A DNA stretch of 64,000 bases from JAAZMA01 sp036720245 (lineage in GTDB: Bacteria; Bacillota; Clostridia; Tissierellales; Tepidimicrobiaceae): contig DAIMNI010000001.1 of assembly GCA_036720245.1 (NCBI GenBank), positions 1 through 64,000 of the forward strand, written 5' to 3'. The translations under genes were made by a program, and so were the position numbers. The notes under the pieces are model-generated. The model was given only the letters and a program-made list of their open reading frames with translations, ran no database searches and was not told the origin of the DNA. This document shows, in pieces, positions 1 through 7,771 of this stretch (position 1 is its first letter; each line of letters begins with the position of its first letter).

Positions 1-2
1 AA

Positions 3-40
3 ATATGTTTAGAACCCTAAAAAAGTAGTTCTAAACATAT
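3..40. promoter_or_regulatory. Perfect inverted repeat upstream of TDT transporter gene
   Basis: ATATGTTTAGAAC at 3-15 is the exact reverse complement of GTTCTAAACATAT at 28-40, with a 12-nt loop. It ends just before the Shine-Dalgarno (46-53) of the gene starting at 60. It lacks a T-run on the plus strand, so an operator or 5'-UTR hairpin fits better than a terminator of an upstream gene. The binding protein is unknown. Confidence 0.5.
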
Positions 41-59
41 TATACGAGGAGAGATGTGA

Positions 60-989
60 ATGAAAGAAATCATGAGGAAATTACCGATACCTATTGTTGG
101 GCTAATGTTGGCCTTAGCTGCTATGGGAAACTTAGTCCTATCATATGGAGAAATGTATAGAAATATTTTTGGTATATTATCGGCAATTATTCTGGTATTA
201 GTATTAATTAAAATTATTATATTCCCAAAGGATTTTTTTGAAGCTTTAAGTAACCCCGTAGTTGCCAGTGTTTTCCCTGCTTTTTCAATGGGAATCATGC
301 TTTTATCTACATATATTAAACCATTTGCTCCAATATTAGCATTTGGTATGTGGGTTATAGGTTTAATATTACATGGTATTCTTATTATTTATTTTACTAA
401 AAAGTATTTATTTGATTTTACCATTAAAAAAGTTTTTCCATCTTGGTTTATTGTTTATGTAGGTATAGTAGTCGGATCTGTAACTGCTCCTGAATTTAAC
501 AAATCAAACATCGGACAGGTTTTGTTCTGGTTTGGTTTTGTATCTTATTTTGCACTATTACCAATAGTTCTAAAGAGAGTTTTTGTAGTTAAAGAAATAC
601 CTGAACAAGCATTGCCTACTGTTGCAATTTTTGCTGCACCAGTTGCTCTTTGTTTAGCAGGATATATGAATTCTTTCCAAGAGAAAAATATGTTTATCCT
701 TTGGTTATTAGTGGCTGTATCCCAATTCTCATATTTATGTGTATTGCTGCAATTACCAAGATTATTGAAATTAAAATTCTATCCATCTTATTCAGCTTTC
801 ACTTTCCCATTAGTTATTAGTGCAATTTCAATTAAATTGACCAATGGATTTTTAATTAAATCTGAAAGGCCAATTGCTATGTTAAAATATGTTGTAAAAT
901 TTGAAGAATTAATAGCTTTGGCAATTGTAATTTATGTCTTAGTTAGATATATAAATTTTTTATTTGCTAAAACCGAAACTGCCAAATAA
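60..989 (+). CDS. TDT-family (TehA/Mae/SLAC1-like) membrane transporter
   Basis: A 309-residue, almost entirely hydrophobic protein with about ten membrane segments, the layout of the tellurite-resistance/dicarboxylate transporter superfamily. Members of that family move anions such as malate, sulfite or chloride across the cytoplasmic membrane. The GAGGAGAG Shine-Dalgarno at 46-53 supports the ATG at 60. It is followed by a decayed gene in the same direction and preceded by a perfect hairpin. I recognise the family from overall pattern (N-terminal PIPIVGLMLALAAMGN-type segment) rather than from a catalytic motif. The substrate cannot be told from sequence. Confidence 0.7.
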   Translation: MKEIMRKLPIPIVGLMLALAAMGNLVLSYGEMYRNIFGILSAIILVLVLIKIIIFPKDFFEALSNPVVASVFPAFSMGIMLLSTYIKPFAPILAFGMWVIGLILHGILIIYFTKKYLFDFTIKKVFPSWFIVYVGIVVGSVTAPEFNKSNIGQVLFWFGFVSYFALLPIVLKRVFVVKEIPEQALPTVAIFAAPVALCLAGYMNSFQEKNMFILWLLVAVSQFSYLCVLLQLPRLLKLKFYPSYSAFTFPLVISAISIKLTNGFLIKSERPIAMLKYVVKFEELIALAIVIYVLVRYINFLFAKTETAK

Positions 990-1027
990 TCTAATATTAT
1001 ATAAGTAAACATAAGGAGGCTTTTTAA

Positions 1028-1370
1028 ATGACCAAAGAAGAATTATTAGAAAAAGTTAAAGAAGAAGCAAAGGGATATTTTGAAAGAGGAGAATTTTTCT
1101 GTTCCGAAGCAGTAGTGCAAACTATCAACAATTTATTAGGAAATCCATATGATAACAATATTGTAAAAATTGCCTCAGGCTTCCCAATTGGTATGGGGAA
1201 AAGCGGCTGTTTATGTGGGGCAGTAAGTGGTGGACAAATGGACGGGAGACAATTTCCAAAGCCCTGAAAGAAAGAAGCATTGCATTGAGATAACTGGAAA
1301 GGTTGCAGAATGGGTTGCAGAGAGATTAATAGAAGATGGGCAAGTAGAGGTCGCAGAAACAGTAAAGTAG
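1028..1370 (+). pseudogene. Decayed C_GCAxxG_C_C family (putative redox) protein
   Basis: The first frame (1028-1267, 79 residues) gives the N-terminal half of this family: FFCSEAVVQ near residue 24 and the signature GKSGCLCGAVSGG near residue 58. It then runs into a stop at 1265. A second frame from about 1260 to the TAG at 1370 encodes KKHCIEITGKVAEWVAERL, which looks like the family's C-terminal segment with its last conserved cysteine. The normal middle part of roughly 40-60 residues is absent. This is best read as an internal deletion plus frameshift. The Shine-Dalgarno AAGGAGG at 1014-1020 is intact, so a truncated product could still be made. Confidence 0.65.
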
Positions 1371-1530
1371 AAAAAACCACTAAAAGAGTGGACATCATAG
1401 ATCAAAAATAAAATAAACATGCTTAGAAACTAACTTCTTTTTAGAAATAATTCCTAAGCACTCTTTATCCTTAAATAATATAATTATTTTACACTACTTG
1501 CTTTAAGAACTTTTACATTATTTTCTAATA
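1371..1530. other. Noncoding stretch between convergent genes
   Basis: No gene is seen. An imperfect inverted repeat, TGCTTAG at 1420-1426 and CTAAGCA at 1454-1460, may terminate transcripts from either side, but it lacks a strong T-run. Confidence 0.3.
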
Positions 1531-2151
1531 TTAATACATTATATTCACCTTAACCAATTTAGCCATATTTTCCTGAACATTAGATAATATAAATTCCGTA
1601 GGTCCTGCTTCTCTTGTAGTTAATATAATAGCTTCACCTTCATATAGACTTAATGTATTTTCGTCATCAGGAATATGAACCCTTATATCTCCAGATGCAC
1701 AGTAAATAAGATGAGTATTTTTAGAATAAGGTTTTTCTATCCCACTTAAAACAAACTTTTTCCCTTGATTCTTTTCTATAAATATATTTTCCAAATTACC
1801 AATTGCATTTTCGTTCATCATTAAATTAAAATCTACTACTTTACCATAACTTTTAGTATTCCAACTGCCATTAAATCTATCTTGTTCAAAGGCTTGTAAT
1901 TTGCATCTATGATGACCTTCATGTATTAGTTCAAGCTCTCCTTCAAGTACCATAATGATTCTGTTTATCCCTGGAAGATGTGTAAAGGTAGATTCTTCAA
2001 CTTCAACTTTAGCTGAACTAACACGCCAAATAAAATTTCTTTCATTATACACGGCATCCTCTGGATATATGGCTATTTGTGTTGTAGTTCCTCCAGACCA
2101 TTCACTTGTTTGAAACTGATTGTTTTTTAAAACATCTACTTTGCATGTCAT
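1531..2151 (-). CDS. HutD/Ves family cupin protein
   Basis: About 206 residues. The start is the ATG at 2151, placed by GGAGGG about 7 nt upstream; a longer reading from a TTG at 2166 would overlap that Shine-Dalgarno. Recognisable HutD/Ves features are the N-terminal TSEWSGGTTTQIAIYPEDA and FIWRVSSAKVE segments and the central GINRIIMVLEGEL cupin strand. The family is small, cytoplasmic and of poorly defined function. HutD sits with histidine-utilisation genes in some proteobacteria and Ves is cold-inducible in E. coli, but no hut genes are visible here. It stands alone, divergent from the methyltransferase at 2305. Confidence 0.85.
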   Translation of the reverse strand: MTCKVDVLKNNQFQTSEWSGGTTTQIAIYPEDAVYNERNFIWRVSSAKVEVEESTFTHLPGINRIIMVLEGELELIHEGHHRCKLQAFEQDRFNGSWNTKSYGKVVDFNLMMNENAIGNLENIFIEKNQGKKFVLSGIEKPYSKNTHLIYCASGDIRVHIPDDENTLSLYEGEAIILTTREAGPTEFILSNVQENMAKLVKVNIMY

Positions 2152-2261
2152 TATTAATCCCTCCAATAAGATTGTATATTATTATTAGATTTTGTATAGA
2201 GCTATTTTTGCAATTATATAAGATTATGAAGGTAGGTCTTAGAAATAAAGCTGTATGTATG

Positions 2262-2270
2262 TGGTATAAT
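2262..2270 (+). promoter_or_regulatory. Extended -10 promoter for the methyltransferase gene
   Basis: TGGTATAAT is a perfect extended -10 element ending 34 nt before the ATG at 2305. No good -35 is seen, as expected for an extended -10 promoter. Confidence 0.5.
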
Positions 2271-2304
2271 AAATCCATAAATTATAAAATCGGAGGAATA
2301 GAAA

Positions 2305-2895
2305 ATGAATGAAAATTTCACAATAGAAACGGAAATAAAAGATATTAAAATGAAATTTAAAACTTCCCCTAAACTTTTCTCACCTAAAAACATTGATATG
2401 GGAACCTTGGCAATGTTATCTGTGGTGGATTTTGGGGAAAATGATAAGGTATTAGACTTGGGTTGTGGTTATGGGGTTGTTGGAATTTTAGCAGCTAAAA
2501 CAATTGGTTCTGAGAATGTGGTTATGACAGATAAGGTAGAATTAGCAGTTCAGATTTCAAGGGAGAATGCCATATTAAATAGGGTGCCAGATATAAAAAT
2601 ATATCAAAGTGATGGTTTTAAAAACATAGATGAAAAAGATTTTACATTAATCCTATCTAATCCACCTTATCATGCAGATTTTACAATTCCTAAGGAATTC
2701 ATTGAAAAGGGATTTAATAGACTAGCCATTGGTGGAAAAATGTTTATGGTTACCAAAAGAAAAGATTGGTATAAAAATAAATTAATCTCCATATTTGGGG
2801 GAGTAAAAATTTGGGAAATAGAAGATTATTATGTTTTTATGGGAATTAAAAAGGATTATTCCTATGCCAATATTAAGCCAAGGAAAAAGAAATAA
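2305..2895 (+). CDS. Class I SAM-dependent methyltransferase, RsmC/small-domain type
   Basis: 196 residues with SAM-binding motif I (VLDLGCGYGVVG) at 49-60 and the N6/N2-purine methyltransferase motif NPPY at 119-122. The fold and length match the single-domain relatives of RsmC, which methylates guanine N2 of 16S rRNA G1207 in E. coli. The exact RNA target here is inferred, not shown. The C-terminus is lysine-rich. GGAGGA just upstream supports the ATG at 2305. It is transcribed alone, with a terminator at 2928. Confidence 0.8.
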   Translation: MNENFTIETEIKDIKMKFKTSPKLFSPKNIDMGTLAMLSVVDFGENDKVLDLGCGYGVVGILAAKTIGSENVVMTDKVELAVQISRENAILNRVPDIKIYQSDGFKNIDEKDFTLILSNPPYHADFTIPKEFIEKGFNRLAIGGKMFMVTKRKDWYKNKLISIFGGVKIWEIEDYYVFMGIKKDYSYANIKPRKKK

Positions 2896-2927
2896 TATTT
2901 TAACCCTTGAATTAAATAAGTATTCCT

Positions 2928-2960
2928 AATCTTACTTTGAGAAGTAAGATTTTTCTTTTT
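2928..2960 (+). terminator. Rho-independent terminator
   Basis: AATCTTACT (2928-2936) pairs with AGTAAGATT (2943-2951), followed by a T-rich tail to 2960. It closes the methyltransferase transcript. Confidence 0.75.
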
Positions 2961-3070
2961 TATAAATTATTATTTTAAAAGAAAACTATTTATAATTTTA
3001 TTTCGAATATAATAATAGTGAGTCAAAATACATTATAATTCTACTAAAAAATACAAATAAGTGGTGAGAC

Positions 3071-3616
3071 ATGGATAATGACAAAAGATTAATAAAGAAA
3101 ATTAAAAAGAAATCCGATAAAGTTGCAGCCAATGAACTTATTTCTATATATTATAAAGAAATATATTCATATGTATATAAACAGACAGGAGATAAAGAAA
3201 TTTCAATGGATTTGACTCAGGAAATATTTATTAGCATATTAAAGTCAATAAATAATTATGATGAAAAAAAAGCTTCTTTTAGAACTTGGTTATATAAAAT
3301 TGCAACTAATAAATTGATAGATTATTATCGTTCTAAGTATTATAAATATAATACTATATCAGTTTCTATTGAGGATTTTGATATATATGATAAGGAAGAT
3401 ATCGAAATTACAATAGAAAATAAAGAAGTGATTGAGAAGATAATCAATATAATTAATAGACTTAAAGTCGTAGACCAACAAGTATTTAGATTAAAAATTT
3501 TTGCAGACTATACTTTTTTAGAAATATCAAATGCACTAGAAATACCTGAGTCTACAGTCAAAACCAGGTATTATTCAATACTTGGGAAAGTTAGAAAGGA
3601 TTTCGAGGAGGAATAA
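3071..3616 (+). CDS. RNA polymerase sigma factor, sigma-70 family (ECF-like)
   Basis: 181 residues with a region 2 helix bundle (about 20-85, including DLTQEIFISILKSINNYDE and FRTWLYKIATNKLIDYYR) and a C-terminal region 4 helix-turn-helix (about 125-178, FLEISNALEIPESTVKTRYYS). No region 1 or 3 is present, as in group 4 (ECF) factors. It starts a tight five-gene run with a membrane protein, an ABC ATPase and two permeases. By analogy it probably drives its own operon in response to an envelope signal. The 1-nt gap to the next gene indicates co-translation. The signal and regulon are unknown. Confidence 0.9.
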   Translation: MDNDKRLIKKIKKKSDKVAANELISIYYKEIYSYVYKQTGDKEISMDLTQEIFISILKSINNYDEKKASFRTWLYKIATNKLIDYYRSKYYKYNTISVSIEDFDIYDKEDIEITIENKEVIEKIINIINRLKVVDQQVFRLKIFADYTFLEISNALEIPESTVKTRYYSILGKVRKDFEEE

Positions 3617-3617
3617 T

Positions 3618-4364
3618 ATGAAAATAGATATGCCTAATGAAAAGACAATAGCAAAGGAAATAGACATTATTGTATCTAAAGGATTAGAGCCAAAAGAATC
3701 ATTTTATTCATATTTAAAGAATATGTACAGACAAATAGGAGTTAAATATTTGTTTCGTGATGGGCTAGAAATTATTTTTGTGATTTTATTGGTATTTTCT
3801 ATTTTTTCCTTTACGATTATTGAAGAAAATATATATACGGTTCAAAAAATTGAAGGTATATATGCTTATTTATTTATTATTTCTCCTATATTATTTTTAA
3901 TAATGTCTATTTTACATTTTGTAGATGTAAAGCATAATAAAACCTATGAAATAGAAATGGCATGTAAATATAATATATATCAAATATCAGCTTTTAGAAT
4001 GTTTAGCTTTAGTATTATATGTATTTTATTTAATTTTGTTTTTGTATATATGCTTACTTATAAATATACAAATGTTAATTTTTTTAGGGCTTTTATGATT
4101 TCAATAGCATCATTATTCATATTTTCTGTAGTTTTTCTATTTGCGATGATGAAACTTAAATCTAAACTTACAAAATATTTTATGGTAATAGGGTGGATAG
4201 TGGTTAATTTAGCTTTATGTATATTTGGTATAAATTTTTATACTAAATTGCTAAACAATATTTCTATATATACATGGTGTGCTGTAACTATAGCCTCCAT
4301 ATTTATCTATATAATAAATCTTAAAAAACTTATTAGTTTTAGTAATTTAGAAGAGGTGATTTAA
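3618..4364 (+). CDS. Six-TM membrane protein, possible anti-sigma partner
   Basis: 249 residues. The ATG at 3618 is preceded by GAGGAGG at 3605-3611, so the longer reading from 3582, which overlaps the sigma gene, is unlikely. About 45 polar N-terminal residues are followed by six hydrophobic segments arranged as three hairpins. I do not recognise a named domain. Its place directly after the sigma factor and before the ABC genes, with overlapping start and stop signals, suggests either a membrane anti-sigma factor whose N-terminal tail binds the sigma factor, or an accessory membrane subunit of the ABC system. Both are inference. Confidence 0.7.
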   Translation: MKIDMPNEKTIAKEIDIIVSKGLEPKESFYSYLKNMYRQIGVKYLFRDGLEIIFVILLVFSIFSFTIIEENIYTVQKIEGIYAYLFIISPILFLIMSILHFVDVKHNKTYEIEMACKYNIYQISAFRMFSFSIICILFNFVFVYMLTYKYTNVNFFRAFMISIASLFIFSVVFLFAMMKLKSKLTKYFMVIGWIVVNLALCIFGINFYTKLLNNISIYTWCAVTIASIFIYIINLKKLISFSNLEEVI

Positions 4365-5240
4365 ATGTTGATAGTAAACAATGTATGCAAAAGTTATGGA
4401 AAGTTTTTAGTTTTAAGAGATATAAATCTGGAATTTACAAATGGTGTTTATGGTTTATTAGCACCTAATGGAGCTGGTAAGACTACTTTGATTAAAATGC
4501 TAGCCACCTTACTTTTCCCAAATGAAGGTGAAATACTATATAATGGGACAGATATTTTTAAGATGGGGGATGCTTACAGGGATATATTAGGTTATTTACC
4601 CCAAGAATTTGGATACTATAAAAATTATAGTCCAAGAAAGTTTTTAGATTATATATATGCCTTGAAAGGAATAGATAGTAGACAATCTAAAGAAAAGATA
4701 GATGAACTATTAATATTAGTAGGGCTTGAAAATGTAGCAGATAAAAAAATGAGGAAATTTTCAGGTGGTATGATTCAAAGAGTAGGTATAGCTCAAGCGA
4801 TGCTTAATGACCCTAAAGTTCTTATATTGGACGAACCTACTGCAGGATTAGATCCAAAAGAAAGGGTACGTTTTAGAAATTTACTTGCAGAATTATCTAG
4901 AGAAAGAATAGTTATTCTTTCTACTCACATTGTTTCTGATATAGAGTCAATAGCTAACGAAATAATCATGATAAAAGATAAGGAGGTTTTATATAAAGAT
5001 ACTTTAAGAAATATATGTAAAATTCTTGATGGTATGGTTTATGAAACAAAGGTTGAATTTGATGAAGTTTCAGATTTTAGAGAACAATACTTTTCTCTAT
5101 CAGAAAAGCAAGAAGATGACAAAATGAAAATAAGATTTATATCTGAAAAGAAATTAGAGGATTCTTGGAAGGCCCTAAGTCCAAGTATAGAAGATGTATT
5201 TCTTTATGTATATAAAGATGAAGTCTTAATGGAGGAATAA
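4365..5240 (+). CDS. ABC transporter ATP-binding protein
   Basis: 291 residues with Walker A APNGAGKTT at 33-41, Q-loop glutamine 80, signature SGGM at 133-136, Walker B LILDE at 153-157 and the following PTAGLDP D-loop. These are complete, so ATPase activity is expected. The first base follows directly on the stop of the upstream gene. About 80 residues after the core form the short C-terminal tail typical of exporter-type (ABC-2/bacitracin-like) ATPases. It should energise the two permeases encoded next. Confidence 0.92.
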   Translation: MLIVNNVCKSYGKFLVLRDINLEFTNGVYGLLAPNGAGKTTLIKMLATLLFPNEGEILYNGTDIFKMGDAYRDILGYLPQEFGYYKNYSPRKFLDYIYALKGIDSRQSKEKIDELLILVGLENVADKKMRKFSGGMIQRVGIAQAMLNDPKVLILDEPTAGLDPKERVRFRNLLAELSRERIVILSTHIVSDIESIANEIIMIKDKEVLYKDTLRNICKILDGMVYETKVEFDEVSDFREQYFSLSEKQEDDKMKIRFISEKKLEDSWKALSPSIEDVFLYVYKDEVLMEE

Positions 5241-5244
5241 TACT

Positions 5245-6501
5245 ATGGATATAAGAAAAAATGAATTAAAAAAAGCAGTAACTTCTCCAATTATAATAGG
5301 ACTTCTAGTTTTATTTATAGTCTTTAATTCTATTATGGTATTTCAAAATTCATATTTTAAAGATGATTTAAAGGTTTTGAATAAGATTGTAGATAAATTT
5401 GGCTATAAAATAGATGATGAAATGGTAGCTAAATTTAAAAATTATTATGATACTCAGTTGGGGAAATTGAATGAAATAACAAATAAAAAGACATCTAAAA
5501 AATATGAAAGTGTATCAGAATTTTATGAAGAACAAAACTACTACATTGAAGATACTTACAACAAGGAAGAAATAGAATTTATAAAAGAATTGGGAATAGT
5601 GGAAGCCTATTTTTATACAATGGGAGAAATTGATGAAGTTTATTCCAAAATTGATTTTATGAGAATAGCTGAAAGTGAAATAAAAAAATATGGACTTAGG
5701 GGAAATGCTGCAGATACAGTAAGAAAACAATATGAAAGTTTTAGTAAGAGATATGAACAGCTAATTGGAAATAGAGAACATAAAAATTTATTTTTTTTAG
5801 GAAAGGCCTATGGTATGCATTCTTTACTATTTAAAGGTTTATTTAAAACCATTCTTTTCGAAATAATTATATTAATAGTATTAATCACAGCTTATTTAGT
5901 AAATTATGAATTTGAAAACAATACCCAAACTATAAGCTATTCAACGAAAAGAGGAAGAAATTTAGTTAAAGATAAACTTTATGCATCTATAGCTACAAAT
6001 ATGCTAGCAACTACAGTTATTCTAATTACTGGATTAGGTCTATATTTTATAATTTTTGATTATTCAAGACTTTGGAATGTGCCCATAAGTAGTTATTTCA
6101 ATACTGATAAAAGCTTCATATATATGTCTTGGTGGAATATGACATTTGTACAATACTTGTTTTCAGGTATAGGGCTTATTTATGCCATTACATTACTTTT
6201 TACTGGAATTGCCTTTATAATAGCAATGGCTATAAAAAATAATTATATTGTATTTTTTGTATTTGCCATAATATTTGGATTGGCACTCCTTACAAGTATA
6301 GCTCCAACTAATAGCAATGCAATTTTTATAAAAGGGTTTACTCCTTTTTGGCTGATTATGAATCCTTTTGTTTGGTTTATGGAAAGTGGGGCATTTACTA
6401 CTTTTAAATACTATGAATTGTTTACAGTAGGTATATGGGCAATATTGTTATTAATTCTCGGTGCTTTATCAATTAAAAGATTTAAAAGACAAGATATATA
6501 A
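5245..6501 (+). CDS. ABC-2-like permease with large extracytoplasmic insert (A)
   Basis: 418 residues: TM1 at about 15-33, a long charged stretch of roughly 165 residues, then five or six more membrane segments from about 205. The layout matches ABC-2 exporters that place a big loop outside the membrane between TM1 and TM2. It shares short motifs with the next permease: SYSTKRGRN after TM2, and SWWNMTFVQY before a later TM. They are therefore paralogues and probably form a heterodimer with the ATPase. The substrate is unknown. Four bases separate it from the ATPase gene. Confidence 0.82.
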   Translation: MDIRKNELKKAVTSPIIIGLLVLFIVFNSIMVFQNSYFKDDLKVLNKIVDKFGYKIDDEMVAKFKNYYDTQLGKLNEITNKKTSKKYESVSEFYEEQNYYIEDTYNKEEIEFIKELGIVEAYFYTMGEIDEVYSKIDFMRIAESEIKKYGLRGNAADTVRKQYESFSKRYEQLIGNREHKNLFFLGKAYGMHSLLFKGLFKTILFEIIILIVLITAYLVNYEFENNTQTISYSTKRGRNLVKDKLYASIATNMLATTVILITGLGLYFIIFDYSRLWNVPISSYFNTDKSFIYMSWWNMTFVQYLFSGIGLIYAITLLFTGIAFIIAMAIKNNYIVFFVFAIIFGLALLTSIAPTNSNAIFIKGFTPFWLIMNPFVWFMESGAFTTFKYYELFTVGIWAILLLILGALSIKRFKRQDI

Positions 6502-6514
6502 TGAGGTGAATTAA

Positions 6515-7663
6515 ATGACTATTATTTCAAATGAATTGAAGAAGATATTTAATATAAAATCTATACTTTTACTCATCATTATAACTACAATAATGTATTT
6601 TCTTTTTATAGAGTTTAATATAACAAATTTTCCTAATGGTAGACCAGTTTTGGATATTTACAATATTTTTGTGGATATGAAAGATTGTTATGGAGAATTT
6701 ATGGATGAAGAAGAATTTGAAGATTTTAAAATAAAATATGAGAAAGCTAAAAAAGAAGCAGATAAATATATCCAATCTAGAGAAGATTTTAGGGAATTAG
6801 GTATAATGAATTATAATGAGCTTATCTATATGAATGAGAATAATACAACAAATAAGGAGTTTGAAAAGCTACACGTTGATGTATTTTTTGAAAGAGTAAT
6901 AGATGTATTTTGGGAATTACCCTATAGAGAAAAATATATAAAAGCCTACGAAAACAGAGGGGAATTTATGCTAAATGGGGTGGAAAATGAGAAACAAGAG
7001 GCAAGGATTAGGGATATATTAGAAAAGGGGATAGAGACTTCTGTTTTTACTAATGTAGTATTTTCTAATTATAACGAATTAATAAAGCCTGTAGCTATAA
7101 CCATATTACTTGGTGTGATGTTTATGATAACTCCAATATATATTAGAGATAACAAAGATAAAATAAATTATCTTCAGTATACTTCTAAAACAGGAAGAAA
7201 TATATTTAAAAAGAAAATGATAGCAGGATTATTAGCAGTTTCAATAATAATCACTTTACAGCTTATTTGTTTCTTTACCCTATATTCATCAAATAATGTA
7301 TCTATGTTTTACAATTGCAATATAAATTCTATAAATAATATTATGGTTTCTTGGTATGATTTAACATTTATCCAATATATCATACTTACAGTAGTAGGAA
7401 TTTATATATTAGCTTTTGTATTTGCTCTAATATCCATGGTGATTTCTAGTATAGGACAAAATTATATAACTTTAATAGGAATTCAATTGCCAATAGCATT
7501 ATTTACTTTTACAGTTTTATTAAAATATTTGCTACTTTATATAACCAGTATCAATTATCCAAAGTATTTCTGGGCTATAGCTTATATAGTCTTAATCCTA
7601 ATTGGAACAATATCCATGATGATAAGGTGGAGGAAGGAAAGAAAAATGGATATTGTTGATTGA
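6515..7663 (+). CDS. ABC-2-like permease with large extracytoplasmic insert (B)
   Basis: 382 residues, paralogue of the preceding permease. TM1 lies at about 15-33, an acidic insert rich in Glu and Lys follows to about 185, then about five membrane segments. The matching motifs are QYTSKTGRN and SWYDLTFIQY. Last gene of the sigma-factor operon. The Shine-Dalgarno GAGGTG supports the ATG at 6515. The two permeases differ strongly in the loop while keeping the membrane part, which suggests that the loops carry the specificity. Confidence 0.82.
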   Translation: MTIISNELKKIFNIKSILLLIIITTIMYFLFIEFNITNFPNGRPVLDIYNIFVDMKDCYGEFMDEEEFEDFKIKYEKAKKEADKYIQSREDFRELGIMNYNELIYMNENNTTNKEFEKLHVDVFFERVIDVFWELPYREKYIKAYENRGEFMLNGVENEKQEARIRDILEKGIETSVFTNVVFSNYNELIKPVAITILLGVMFMITPIYIRDNKDKINYLQYTSKTGRNIFKKKMIAGLLAVSIIITLQLICFFTLYSSNNVSMFYNCNINSINNIMVSWYDLTFIQYIILTVVGIYILAFVFALISMVISSIGQNYITLIGIQLPIALFTFTVLLKYLLLYITSINYPKYFWAIAYIVLILIGTISMMIRWRKERKMDIVD

Positions 7664-7713
7664 AACTGTTGTTTATGATATAGGCAAATATAAATAGATT
7701 GTTTTTTGGCTTT

Positions 7714-7750
7714 GTCAAGGGCGAAGATAGTGAATTTATTTACCCTTGAC
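7714..7750. terminator. Possible bidirectional terminator
   Basis: GTCAAGGG (7714-7721) and CCCTTGAC (7743-7750) are exact reverse complements with a 21-nt loop, lying between the ends of two convergent genes. The long loop and weak T-runs make this a tentative call. Confidence 0.35.
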
Positions 7751-7771
7751 TCCCTAAAAAGTGTTTATATA

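Noticed and set aside
2106..2312. 68-residue plus-strand reading frame overlapping the HutD start region
   Set aside because: It covers the divergent promoter region, has no Shine-Dalgarno and no recognisable protein features.
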